NCBI GenBank assembly: GCA_022825925.1
Contig: JAJDVW010000022.1
Span: forward strand, 62,001 to 126,000
DNA from: Pseudomonadales bacterium
GTDB lineage: Bacteria; Pseudomonadota; Gammaproteobacteria; Pseudomonadales; Azotimanducaceae
DNA: 64,000 bases
Reading direction: 5' to 3'
How positions within the stretch are numbered: the first letter of the stretch is position 1; each line of letters opens with the position of its first letter. Below are positions 8,816 through 17,842 of the stretch, in pieces. The position numbers and the translations under genes were made by a program. The notes beneath the pieces are model-generated. The model saw only the letters and a list, made by a program, of their open reading frames with translations. It did no database searches and was not told where the DNA came from.

Positions 8816-10883
8816 ATGCACCGTTTGCGTTCTTGCGGTGGGTCGACGCGCATCGTGTTCGCGCTGCTGCTGGCGACAGGCCACTGCGCGTTTGCGGCGG
8901 AGCCAGAAGACACGGACTGGCCGCTGCTCGGCAACGCCCACGAGATGCAGCACCACGCGGACCTCTCGCAGATCAACACCGACACCGTCGGGCGGCTCGG
9001 CCTCGCCTGGTGGGTGGACCTGCCGGCGGTCAGTGGCCTGGTCGGCAATCCCCTGATCCGGGACGGCAGGGTGTTCCAGAGCGGGGCCGGGAGCCGGATC
9101 TTCGCCAACGACCTGCGCACCGGAGAGCTCCTGTGGACCTTCGATCCGCGGCCTGACCCGACGGACGGTTCGTTCATGGCCGTCTACGGCATGCTCTACA
9201 ACCGCGGCGTGGCGCTGCACGAGGACCTCGTCATCGTCGGCACCGGCGACTGCCGGCTGGTGGCGGTGGACCAGGAGACCGGCGCGCAGCGCTGGGAAGC
9301 GCAGGCGTGTGACACGGGGACCGGACGCACCATCACGGCGGCGCCGCGGATCGGGGGCGGCATGGTGTTCACGGGCAACGCCTGCGGGGACGCCGGCTCG
9401 AGCCGGGGCCACGTCGACGCGTTCGACGCCGACACCGGGCGTCGCGCATGGCGTTTCTACACGGTTCCCGGAGACCCTTCGAAGCCGCCGGAGAGCGACC
9501 TCTACCGGATGGCGGCGGCCACCTGGGGCGACGGCTGGTACGAACGCACGAAAGGCTGCGGCAGCGTGTAGGACGCCATGGTCTACGACCCGCTGTCGGA
9601 GCGGCTCTACATCGGGGTCGGGGGACCGTCGCCGCTCGTCCCGACCGGACGGGGCACGGGCGCGGGGGACGAGCTGTTCACCAACTCCATCGTGGCCCTC
9701 GATGCGAAGACGGGCGAGTACGTCTGGCACTTCAAGCAGAACCCGGGCGACGGCTGGAACTTCGAACCGGCGGTCGGGCTCATGCTGGCGAACGTGCCGG
9801 ACGTCGACGGGGATCGCCGCGTGGTTATCAGCGTGCCGAAGGACGGGTTCGTCTACGTGCTCGACGCGGACACCGGCGAGTTCCTGTCGGGCCGCAACTA
9901 CGTCCCCGCGAACTGGGCGAGCGGGCTCGACGAGGCGGGCCGGCCCATCTACCTGCCCGACGCGCGCTACTGGGAGCGGCCGGACGGCCGGGCGGTGGTC
10001 GCGCCGGGAGGCATGGGCGGCCACAACTGGGAGGCGCTGGCGTTCGATCCCGAGAAGCACGTGGTGTTCATCCCGGCCGCGACGATGCCGGCGCTCTACG
10101 AGGCGAGCGCCGCCGACGGGCTCATGGGCGACATAGGGCGTCACCTTCGACGGGGAGTACGGCAGCAAGGGAGATCCCGACTGGGAGGCGTTCGGCGAGC
10201 TCGTCGCCTGGGACCCGGTGCTGCAGACGGAGGTCTGGCGCGCCCGCCATGCGCTGCCCATGAACGGCGGCGTACTGCACACGGCCGGCGGCCTCGTGTT
10301 CCAGGGCCTTGCGGAGGGCTACCTGGTGGCTTACGACGCCGCGACCGGCGAGCGGCTCTGGGAGGCGTCGGCGGGTGGCACGGTGCGCAGCGCGCCCTCG
10401 ACGGTCATGGCCGACGGCAGGCAGTACATCGTCGTGTCGAGCGGCAACGTCGCCACGTCCGTCGGGGCGACCGGATTCACGAGCTACAGCTCCGTGCCGC
10501 GGTCGCGCAGCCGGCCGCGCCTGCTCGCGTTCGCGCTGGACGGCAGCGTGGCGGCGCCGCCCTGGGCCGAGATCCCGCACATCCCCGCGCCGCCGGTCGA
10601 GCGTCGTGACGCGGGCCTCGCGTCGGCGGGGGCGGAGATCTTCGTGGCGTACGGCTGCGACGGCTGTCACGGTCATGCCGGCGTCTCGGTCGGCGGCGCC
10701 TCGACGGACCTCCGCGTGCGTCCGCCGGCCAGCGCCGAATACCTGCGCGCCGTCCTCGACGGCGCGCTCGTGGCGCGCGGCATGCCGACCGTCGAGATGA
10801 CCGACGAGGGCGTGGACGCCCTCCATGCCTACCTGGTCAACCTCGCCTGGGACGCGCACGAGGGCCAGGACACGGCGCACTGA
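8816..10883 (+). pseudogene. PQQ-dependent dehydrogenase with C-terminal cytochrome c, copy A, nonsense plus frameshift
   Basis: ATG 8816 opens a signal peptide (IVFALLLATGHCAFA) followed by the conserved TDWPLLGNAHEMQHHADLSQ. The propeller runs to YERTKGCGSV, where copies B and C read Trp but this copy has TAG (9569-9571). The same frame continues (DAMVYDPLSERLYIGVGG) to the G-run 10136-10138, where one extra G shifts the frame; the rest (VTFDGEYGSKG through the heme site CDGCHGH near 10656 to a stop at 10883) lies in the next frame. The Trp-to-TAG change is a base substitution and is not explained by a homopolymer error, so this copy is probably inactive. The functional copies oxidise an alcohol or related substrate in the periplasm and pass electrons to the fused cytochrome. 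Confidence 0.85.
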
Positions 10884-10920
10884 GCCGTCCCGTCGAACCT
10901 TCAGAGAGGAGAGCACCACC

Positions 10921-11403
10921 ATGACGCGATTTCGCAACGACCGCCTGCTTGCTGGCGCGGGCATCGTCCTGGCGCTGGCAGCCGCCGGCGGCGTGTGGGC
11001 CGACGGCGCCCCCGTGCGCATCGACCCGGCCGTGCTGGCCGGCGAGGGCCTCGACCCCCTGCCGCCGCGCGATCCGGCCATCACCGTCTCGCAGCGGGAC
11101 GACAGCTCGTCCTTCAAGTCCGTGTTCGAGGGGGACATCGTCTCCGGCGTGTTCGAGTCGGGGCCCGCGGTACTGAAGGTCGAGGACCTCGGGTACGACG
11201 AGTTCATCTACATCCTGGAAGGTGGCCTCGTGCTGACCGGCGCCGACGGCGTCCCCCACACGTTCGCGGCGGGCGATCACCTGGTGCTTCCCAAGGGATG
11301 GTCGGGCACCTGGGAGATGACCGGCGACACCTTCCGGGAGCTGATCGTCATCGAGACGCAGACGTACCTGCAGAGCATGCAGGAACCGGCGAACGACCCG
11401 TAG
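10921..11403 (+). CDS. Cupin-domain protein, copy A, exported form
   Basis: A 160-residue protein starting at ATG 10921 behind GAGAGGAGAG. The signal peptide (LLAGAGIVLALAAAGGVWA) precedes a single cupin barrel: SFKSVFEGDIVSGVFES, VEDLGYDEFIYILEG, GDHLVLPKGWSGTWEMTG and ELIVIETQTYLQSMQ. It resembles the EutQ/DUF861-like cupins. The usual metal-binding HxH of cupin motif 1 is replaced by DEFIYIL, so metal binding is uncertain. It follows the copy A dehydrogenase by 37 bp. Copies B (21793) and C (26828) sit beside the other two dehydrogenases, but only this one has a signal peptide. The constant pairing suggests a chaperone, sensor or accessory role for the quinoprotein, which is inference. Confidence 0.75.
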   Translation: MTRFRNDRLLAGAGIVLALAAAGGVWADGAPVRIDPAVLAGEGLDPLPPRDPAITVSQRDDSSSFKSVFEGDIVSGVFESGPAVLKVEDLGYDEFIYILEGGLVLTGADGVPHTFAAGDHLVLPKGWSGTWEMTGDTFRELIVIETQTYLQSMQEPANDP

Positions 11404-11921
11404 GGACACTCCTTGCGGCCGCCCGGCCGAAACAGGCGGTCGGATGACACCGGTCGTGATCACCGCGGCGAAAGTGGCTTCGAGCTCCTGGAGAACACCG
11501 CCCTAATCAAGGTTTGCGACGGCGCGGCGCCGCGTTTTCCACCGCCCGCCCACCGCCGCTCTGGTGTTTTGGGGGACCGCGCCCGTGGACGGCCCGTGGA
11601 AAACGCTCCCTGCTCTTGGTGGGGTCCAGTGACAACAGGGCCAGGAGCCGGGCTGGGGCCGACCTGGCGTCGCGAACGGTATCCCCTCCGCAGCGGAACA
11701 TCGCCCTAATCATTGGGGAGGCCAGGCTGCGCGGGCATCGCCGCCCCGAAGAGAACATCGCCCATTTCAAGATCCTGCGGCCGCCGTGGCTCGTCGGCAC
11801 GGTCCGCGGCCGGCTCCCCGATTGAATTGGGCGATGTTCTGTTCGGGGGGGCGGGGTCGACGAACTCAGGTTTCGCAGCCGATAACTGTTTACATGTACA
11901 GTAATCCGGGGTAGGCTTCCC
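11404..11921 (+). other. Noncoding spacer of 518 bp between cupin A and the transposase fragment
   Basis: No convincing reading frame is present. The segment just after the cupin stop (TAGGGACACTCCTTGCGG) resembles a decayed copy of the CTTGY-loop hairpin found at 29370 and 32046. The remainder carries the short repeats described separately (11493-11839). From 11880 a low-GC patch (AACTGTTTACATGTACAGTAA) precedes the RAYT fragment. This looks like transposon-associated debris rather than a regulatory region. Confidence 0.5.
11493..11839 (+). repeat. Dispersed 17-bp repeat, three direct copies and one inverted
   Basis: GAACAYCGCCCTAATCA occurs at 11493-11509 (Y=C) and 11696-11712 (Y=T). A variant, GAACATCGCCCATTTCA, lies at 11753-11769. 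Its near-perfect inverse, TGAATTGGGCGATGTTC, is at 11823-11839. The last two pair over 17 of 18 positions around a loop of about 50 nt. Placement beside a RAYT transposase fragment suggests REP/BIME-type elements mobilised by it. The repeats are too few to define a full element. Confidence 0.5.
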
Positions 11922-12257
11922 TTGAGCGCAAGCCTCCCGGGAACCCCCTCTCGTGTCATCGAACGCCGCCGGCAATTGCGCCAGGCCAGCATTGAGTTTC
12001 GCCCCTGCGGCCGTGGTGGCGCGCGCCCCGGTGCGGGTCGTCCTCGTACGCGTCACTCGCGGGTGCCGCACCGCGATCGGGGTGGGGTGCCGGGGGATTG
12101 CCCGGTGCTGGTCACGTTGCGCGTGCTGGACGATGTGCCGCCGCTGCGCTGCGGGCGGTTTCGTGCGGGCGTTCGGGGAGACGCTGCGCGAGTGTGCACG
12201 GCGGCGCGCGGGACGAGCGCCCGCGCACCGAGCGGTTCAGGGCGGCGGCGGCCGTGA
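11922..12257 (+). pseudogene. RAYT (Y1) transposase, N-terminal fragment
   Basis: The frame contains GRGGARPGAGRPRTRHSRVPH, the basic Gly/Arg-rich head of REP-associated tyrosine transposases, then GDCPVLVTLRVLDDVPPLR, the first strand of the Y1 domain. It loses homology near 12150. The expected continuation (GRFVRAFGETLRECARR) lies in another frame, so there is an indel. The catalytic HUH (HLHLI-type) strand and the catalytic Tyr are absent. The matching C-terminal piece lies at 13419-13722 on the same strand, beyond a dioxygenase gene. Not functional. Confidence 0.6.
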
Positions 12258-12286
12258 GCCGCGCAACCGCATCGAGTCCTTCCCGG

Positions 12287-13153
12287 CTACCTCACCAACG
12301 GAAAGGCACGGGTGTCGAATTTCCCCCCGTCCTCCACCTCGAGGTCCGGCCAGCGCGCACGATAGATTTCAAGCAGTTCCGGCAGGCTGGGAATGCCGGG
12401 CAGGCTTTCGTTGTAGGTGATGTCGTCGCCCAGGTAGCGCAGCGCCACCGCCCGCCGGATGGCCGAGTTGGTGCGCCCCAGGCCACCCATGTGAACGGTG
12501 TTGAGATCGTGAACGACCACGTCGCCGATGTTGATGTCCCAGGACACCGTCTCCACGCCTTGCGGGTTCGCACTGAGATCGCCGAACAAGCCCGAGGGCG
12601 AATGGCCACCGGGAAGCACCCGTCCCGACCGATCGAGCACATCCTCGTGCAGGTGTGAACCCTTGATGTAGGTGACCGACGTTTCGTCCGCCAGAACGGG
12701 GTCGAACGGAACCCAGATGGACACGAAGTCCTTGCCGTCGATCGAGTAGTAGTTTCGATCCCTGTGCCACGGCGTCCCGGAGTCCACGCCCGGGCGCTTC
12801 ACGAAGAGCTGATCGTAGAAATACTGCACGGACTGGCCCGGCAGCAACTGCTTGGCGATTTCCGATGCGGGCGAGTGCGTTGCGAGCGCCGCAAACACCT
12901 CGTTGTGCAGCCAGCCCATGAAACCGTTGATCATGGGACCGCCCATCGCCCGGGCGGAGTCTTCCGTCTGACCGCGTTCGAGATAGTCGGGGTTGGCCAG
13001 CAAGTCCTCGACGGCGTCCCGCAGGGGGTCGATCCAGGCTTCGGGCAACACCCCGTGGATGACCGCCGCGCCGTCCCGGGCCAGGGCGTCTCGTTCCTCG
13101 GGCGTGACGTTACGCAGTGGTTCGACCGGCAGGCCGAGGTGGTTCCTGGTCAT
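12287..13153 (-). CDS. Phytanoyl-CoA dioxygenase family protein (Fe(II)/2-oxoglutarate oxygenase)
   Basis: A 288-residue protein, taking ATG 13153 (MTRNHLGLPVEPL) with an AAGGGGG site upstream; an in-frame start at 13201 would add an unlikely leader. The 2-His-1-carboxylate triad is visible as TPWHRDRNYYS (HxD, near residue 145) and the distal VVHDLNTVHMGG, followed by the 2OG-binding Arg in RRAVALRYLGDD. The family hydroxylates diverse small molecules, and the substrate here is unknown. A 31-bp spacer separates it from the last codons of a TonB receptor on the same strand, so it probably followed a receptor gene that has been lost. Transposase fragments flank this unit on both sides. Confidence 0.85.
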   Translation of the reverse strand: MTRNHLGLPVEPLRNVTPEERDALARDGAAVIHGVLPEAWIDPLRDAVEDLLANPDYLERGQTEDSARAMGGPMINGFMGWLHNEVFAALATHSPASEIAKQLLPGQSVQYFYDQLFVKRPGVDSGTPWHRDRNYYSIDGKDFVSIWVPFDPVLADETSVTYIKGSHLHEDVLDRSGRVLPGGHSPSGLFGDLSANPQGVETVSWDINIGDVVVHDLNTVHMGGLGRTNSAIRRAVALRYLGDDITYNESLPGIPSLPELLEIYRARWPDLEVEDGGKFDTRAFPLVR

Positions 13154-13184
13154 AAGGCAGCCCCCTTGACTCTTCTCTCGTGCC

Positions 13185-13300
13185 TCAGAATTCCCGGGCA
13201 ACGGTAATCCCGAACTGCCGTGGCGCCATCGGTGTCACGTACAGTTGGTCCGCGGTTATGGAAGTGAACGCGCCCCGCGTCAGATCGTTGTTAGCATCGG
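13185..13300 (-). pseudogene. TonB-dependent receptor, last ~35 codons only
   Basis: The minus strand reads NNDLTRGAFTSITADQLYVT then PMAPRQFGITVAREF and a TGA at 13185-13187. A final strand ending in aromatic Phe after PMAPRQFGIT is the standard end of TonB-dependent receptors. Upstream (13300-13370) the frame fills with stops and the GC content drops. The rest of the receptor has been lost, probably with the transposon event that placed the RAYT C-terminal fragment at 13419. Confidence 0.65.
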
Positions 13301-13418
13301 ATGACGCCGGACGGCACCTTGTTGCGCACCCTAAATCATCCCTTAGCGCAATGCTAATCAATATCTTATCGTCAAGTCAGGCCCGTGCATACGGGTGCAG
13401 TTCGATGCATTCGATGCA

Positions 13419-13722
13419 GGGCGGATCGCAGTGGACGCTTAACGCGCGCAAGCACTTTCGGCAGCGGCGTCGGCGGGTGCCGCCGGGGGTGCTGGACGGG
13501 GCGAGTTCGGGGCTGTGGTTCGACGGGTGGAAGGGGCGTGCGCCGCCGCCTGGGCGGTATGCGGACGCTGGTCGTGCCCGCGAAGTGGCGACCCCACGGA
13601 CTTGGCTGCTGTCCAAGGGTTGGCGGCGGGTTGGCCTGATCGATCCGGCGGAAGTGCCGGGCGCCGCGCGGGACCGCCGTGGTCGCCTTCGGTGTACCGG
13701 CGTGCCCGCATTGGCCGGGTAG
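13419..13722 (+). pseudogene. RAYT (Y1) transposase, C-terminal fragment
   Basis: The frame reads WTLNARKHFRQ (compare the family's YVLNNARKHG), then VLDGASSGLWFDGWKG and VATPRTWLLSKGWRRVGLID, ending AEVPGAAR and a stop at 13722. These are the conserved tail motifs (SSAxWFDGW, ArTWLLxxGWRRhGLIdpaE) of GC-rich RAYT transposases as I recall them. The catalytic N-terminal two thirds are absent. Same orientation as the head fragment at 11922. Confidence 0.6.
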
Positions 13723-13857
13723 AGCAATCCTGCCGCTTTCCGTGCGGGTAGTTCCGCCATGGTGCTGCTTGCCGAGACGGAAGGGGACCACGCCGTCCCG
13801 TACAATCGACCGTCTTGACGCCGGGCGGGTAACGGCGAGCGCCAGGAGGATGCGGCG

Positions 13858-14778
13858 ATGCTCGGAACACGGAAGTGGCGGGACGGCCTGGTCCGGGAAC
13901 TGAACGAGGGCTCCGAGGTTGCCGAGACCGCCCGGGGCCGGATGGAGTACCGCGCGGAGGGTGCGGCGCCTTTCGTGCTGTGCGTGCACGGAGGGCCGGG
14001 AGGGTACGACCAGGGGAAGCTGGTCGCCGAGGCGGTGTTCGCCGACTTCGGGACGATCGCCGTCTCGCGCCCCGGCTACCTGCGTACGCCGCTCGCGACG
14101 GGCCGGACATTCGAAGAGCAGGCCGACGCGCTGGCTGCGCTGCTCGACGCCCTCGGGATCGACCGCGTCGCGGTCTATGGCGCGTCGGCGGGCGGGCCGC
14201 CGTCGATCCACTTCGCGGAGCGGCACCCGGACCGGATCGTGGCGCTCCTGCTCACCTGCGCCGTGACGACGGTCTATCCCGTGCACGTGCCGGTCTGGGC
14301 TCGTGCCATGATCTTCTCCGATACGGGTTCGCGGCTGCAGACCTGGCTCTTCGAGCGCTTTCCCCGGGCGACGCTGAAGACGCTCCTCGCCCAGTCGAGC
14401 ACGTTCGACGCGGCGGAGAAGGAGGCGGAAGCGGATCGCATCATGAACGACCCGGTGCGCTTCGCGTTCGCGCGCGCACTCCAGCACAGCCTCGCGCCGT
14501 ACGGCGTCCGCCGGGCCGGGTTGGAGAACGACCTCGAGCAGTTCGCGCGCATCGAGGGCCCGCTGCCCCTCGAGAAGGTCCAGTGTCCGACGCTGATCTG
14601 TCACGGGCGCCGGGACGGCGACGTCGGCTACGAGCACGCGGAGACCGCCCATCGCCTGATCCCGGACTCGCGGCTCCACACCCTGGAGCAGGGCGGCCAC
14701 ATCGTGTGGTTCTCCGCCGGCGCCGAGGAGATGTACCGCGTGCAACGGGAGTTCCTGCGGGAGCGCTTCGGGTCGTAA
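13858..14778 (+). CDS. Alpha/beta-hydrolase
   Basis: A 306-residue protein from ATG 13858 behind AGGAGGATGCGGCG. The oxyanion loop is CVHGGPGGYDQ (near residue 42), the nucleophile elbow YGASAGGPPS (near 108), the acid in CHGRRDGDVGY (near 248) and the catalytic His in EQGGHIVWF (near 281). There is no signal peptide. Overall it resembles soluble hydrolases of the proline-iminopeptidase/haloalkane-dehalogenase-like fold, with a helical cap between residues 135 and 225. The substrate cannot be told from sequence. The GMC oxidoreductase gene begins 17 bp downstream, so the two are likely co-transcribed. Confidence 0.85.
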   Translation: MLGTRKWRDGLVRELNEGSEVAETARGRMEYRAEGAAPFVLCVHGGPGGYDQGKLVAEAVFADFGTIAVSRPGYLRTPLATGRTFEEQADALAALLDALGIDRVAVYGASAGGPPSIHFAERHPDRIVALLLTCAVTTVYPVHVPVWARAMIFSDTGSRLQTWLFERFPRATLKTLLAQSSTFDAAEKEAEADRIMNDPVRFAFARALQHSLAPYGVRRAGLENDLEQFARIEGPLPLEKVQCPTLICHGRRDGDVGYEHAETAHRLIPDSRLHTLEQGGHIVWFSAGAEEMYRVQREFLRERFGS

Positions 14779-14795
14779 CGGATACCCAGGGTTCC

Positions 14796-16448
14796 ATGCG
14801 GTGTTCCCGCTACGACTACATCGTCGTTGGCGCCGGCTCGGCGGGCTGCGTCCTCGCGAACCGGCTGTCGGCGGCTCCCGAACGCCGGGTGCTGCTGGTG
14901 GAGGCCGGAGGACGCGACAACAGCCTCTTCATCCGCATGCCGGCGGCGCTGTCGCAGGCGATGCGCCTCCGGCGGTGCAACTGGGGATTCGTGTCCGAAC
15001 CGGAGCCCGGCCTGTCGGGGCGGCGGCTCGATTGCCCGCGTGGCAAGGTGCTCGGCGGCTCCTCGTCCATCAACGGCATGGTGTACGTGCGTGGGCACGG
15101 GCGCGACTTCGACGCCTGGGAAGGGCTCGGCGCGGCGGGCTGGAACTACGGCAACTGCCTACCGTACTTCCGGCGCGCCGAGACCTGGCAGGGCGGGGCG
15201 GACGCGTTTCGCGGCGGCGACGGCCCGCTTCCGACGGGGGGCGGCAACAACGCCAGGCGCAATCCGCTCTACTCCGCGTTCGTCGCGGCGGGACTCGAGG
15301 CGGGCTACGCGCGAACGCAGGACTGCAACGGCTACCGGCAGGAAGGGTTCGGCGCGCTGCCGATGACCGTCGACGACGGCGTGCGCGCGTCCACGGCGCG
15401 CGCCTACCTCGCTCCGGCCCGCGCGCGGCCGAACCTCTCCGTGATCACGGGCGCGACCGCGGAGACGGTCCTGTGCGACGGAACCGTGGCGACGGGCGTT
15501 CGCCTGCGCCGGGGCGGTCGCGTCGTCGAAGCCCGCGCGACGAAGGAGGTCATCCTCGCCGCCGGCGCGATCGGTTCCCCCGCATTGCTGCAGCGCTCCG
15601 GCATTGGTCCCGCGGACGTGCTGTCGGATGCCGGGGTGCCGCTACGGCACGAGCTGCCGGGTGTGGGTGAGAACCTGCAGGATCACCTGGAAGTCTATTG
15701 CCAGTACCGGTGCCTCGAGCCGATTACCCTGAACGCTTGGATGAACCCGCTGGGCAAGGCTCTGATCGGCCTGCGCTGGCTGCTGTTCCGGGACGGGCTC
15801 GGCAGCACCAACCACTTCGAGGCAGGGGCGTTCCTGCGGTCCGCCCCCGAGCGGGAGTGGCCGGACGTGCAGCTCCATTTCCTGCCGGCCGCCGTCCGCT
15901 ACGACGGGACCCAGGCGCTGCGGGGTCATGGCTTCCAGGTGCATCTCGGGCACAACCGGCCGCGCGGCCGAGGCTGGGTGCGCATCGTGTCGCCCGACGC
16001 CGCCCACCCACCGCGGATCCGGTTCAACTACCTCACGCACGCGGACGACGTACGCGCCTGGCGCGATTGCGTGCGTCTGCTGCGCAGGATCGTGGGCCAA
16101 CGCGCGCTCGCCCGTTACCGGGGCGAGGAGCTTCAGCCCGGCGGCGACGTGGTGAGCGACGCGGCGATCGACCGGTGGGTTCGCGACAGCGTCGAGAGCG
16201 CCTACCACCCGGCGGGCGCCTGCAGGATGGGGGACGCCGGCGACACCGCGGCCGTGGTCGACCCCGAGTGCCGGGTGCGCGGCCTGGAACGCTTGCGGGT
16301 GGTCGACTCTTCTATCTTCCCGGCCGTCACCAACGGCAACCTCAATGCGCCGACGATCATGGTCGCGGAACGGGCCGCCGACATGATCCTCGGGCGGCCG
16401 TTGCTGCGGGCCGACGAGGGACTGGAGCTGTATCCGCCGGACGCATGA
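14796..16448 (+). CDS. GMC-family FAD-dependent oxidoreductase (choline dehydrogenase-like)
   Basis: A 550-residue protein from ATG 14796. The FAD-binding Rossmann motif YIVVGAGSAGCVLANRL is near residues 8-24 and VLLVEAG follows. The GMC signature 1 is GKVLGGSSSINGMVYVRGHG (near 83-102), and the second signature is GAIGSPALLQRSGIGP (near 255). The active-site pair is in YHPAGACRMGD (near 470) and NGNLNAPTIMVAERAAD (near 510), with Asn in the position of the second catalytic residue. Length and motifs are those of choline dehydrogenase-like alcohol oxidoreductases. It is probably cytoplasmic. The alcohol substrate is unknown. It follows the hydrolase gene by 17 bp, suggesting ester hydrolysis followed by alcohol oxidation. 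Confidence 0.9.
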   Translation: MRCSRYDYIVVGAGSAGCVLANRLSAAPERRVLLVEAGGRDNSLFIRMPAALSQAMRLRRCNWGFVSEPEPGLSGRRLDCPRGKVLGGSSSINGMVYVRGHGRDFDAWEGLGAAGWNYGNCLPYFRRAETWQGGADAFRGGDGPLPTGGGNNARRNPLYSAFVAAGLEAGYARTQDCNGYRQEGFGALPMTVDDGVRASTARAYLAPARARPNLSVITGATAETVLCDGTVATGVRLRRGGRVVEARATKEVILAAGAIGSPALLQRSGIGPADVLSDAGVPLRHELPGVGENLQDHLEVYCQYRCLEPITLNAWMNPLGKALIGLRWLLFRDGLGSTNHFEAGAFLRSAPEREWPDVQLHFLPAAVRYDGTQALRGHGFQVHLGHNRPRGRGWVRIVSPDAAHPPRIRFNYLTHADDVRAWRDCVRLLRRIVGQRALARYRGEELQPGGDVVSDAAIDRWVRDSVESAYHPAGACRMGDAGDTAAVVDPECRVRGLERLRVVDSSIFPAVTNGNLNAPTIMVAERAADMILGRPLLRADEGLELYPPDA

Positions 16449-16501
16449 CGATGCCGTGCGGTGGGGGGAAGGAAGGGGCCGGCTCCGCTGCCTTTCGAGC
16501 G

Positions 16502-17726
16502 CTACCGGTTGGCCGCGATGCGCGCGAGACGCCGTGCCGCGACGGCTCCCACGAGGCCGAACGCGGCCACGCCGAGGAAGTAGAGGCTGTAGCCGGCCTG
16601 GCCCGGGAGGCGGTCGACCAGCGCGCCCCGGATCAGCGGCAGGTAGATGTCCGGCGCGTACCCGATCAGCGAGATCGCTCCGATGGCGAGCCCTTTGACG
16701 CGGTCGGGCACGTCGCAGCTTTCGAGAGTGGCCCAGTAGATCCCCCGCACCGCGTAGGTGACGAGACCCACGATCAGCACGATCGGCAGCAGCAGGGTCG
16801 TGGCGGCGTCGGGGGGAAGTACGGCGAGCGTCGCCAGCGCGAAGGACCCGAGCACGAGGAGCGCGGCCAGCACGCGTTCGCGGTTCAGGTAGTCGCCGAC
16901 GAACCCCGCGCCGATGGCGCCGATCGGCCGCATCCAGAGCTTCGCGACGGTGATCGTGCCGACCGTCACCGCCGTCAGCCCGAAGTTTCTGCTGGAGGTA
17001 GGCGGAAAAGGCGTAGGTGGCGAAGAACAACTGGTAGCCGGTCAGGATGCAGGCGGCGGCCAGCCAGATCTCGGGCTTGGCGAAAACCATCCGGAAGTCC
17101 CGCGCGGTCGCCGCGAGGGAGCGGCGGCCAACGCTGTCGATCCGACTGTCGTCGACCACGAACAGGACGATGGGCGCCAGGGCGAGCATGTTCCCAACGT
17201 ACAGCCAGATCACCTTGCGCAGCGCGACATCGGTCGGCTCTCCCAGCCCCTCGAGCCAGTACGCGAACGACGCGACGGCGACCGTTGCCAGCAGCGCCTC
17301 CACCAGTCCGCGGCCGCCGTCGAGGATGCCGAAGAAGCGGCCTTGCTCGTTGCCCCTGGCGAGGACCGCGACCGCCTTGATGTGGGCCGACCAGAAGGTG
17401 AGGCCGGTGGCGATCCCCCAGCCGGCGTAGATCAATTGCAGTTGGGTGAAGGACGGGGTGCTTGCGAACCAGACGCCGAGCAGACCGGCGCACAGCAGCG
17501 AGAGCGACATCAGGTGGCGGGGCGACACCCGGTCCGCCAGCCACCCGCTCGGCAGGTAGGTGACGACGAAGAGCACGCCGAGCAGGGCGTTGCACTGGCC
17601 GAGTTGCGACGCCGTGACGCCGAACGTCTCGAGCATCGAGACCTCGAAGTTCTGCCGCAGGTACAGCAACGGGTAGATCGCGCCGGCGGCCACGGTGATG
17701 ACGGCGAGTTGCCCGAAGCGTCGCAC
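16502..17726 (-). pseudogene. MFS transporter with one frameshift
   Basis: A GTG start at 17726 opens an MFS-type carrier. Helix 1 is LAVITVAAGAIYPLLYL, and the loop 2-3 signature LPSGWLADRVSPRHLM is clear. The first half ends TYAFSAYLQQK at the run 16986-16988 (AAA on the coding strand). Removing one A gives NFGLTAVTVGTITVAKLWMR and the second half follows in that frame (LNRERVLAALLVLGSFALAT, APDIYLPLIRGALVDRL) to a stop at 16502. Corrected, the protein has about 407 residues and 12 helices. A homopolymer sequencing error is as likely as a true mutation. It is transcribed convergently with the GMC gene and divergently from the desulfhydrase gene. Substrate unknown. Confidence 0.8.
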
Positions 17727-17842
17727 GGTGCCCGCTACCCCCTGTGTCGCGTGGGCACCGATGATAGAGCCACGGCGGCGGTTGCGGCCGGGCGGCCGCG
17801 GTCGCTACAGTCGCGGGCGCCTCCCGAACCGGAGACATTCGC

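Noticed and set aside
9569..9571. TAG in dehydrogenase A as a pyrrolysine or recoded codon
   Set aside because: The homologous codon is Trp in both sister copies and a frameshift follows, so ordinary inactivation is simpler.
11493..11839. CRISPR array
   Set aside because: Copies are unevenly spaced, one is inverted, and there are no cas genes.
16986..16988. Programmed frameshift in the MFS carrier
   Set aside because: A three-base A run without a slippery heptamer or following structure does not support it.
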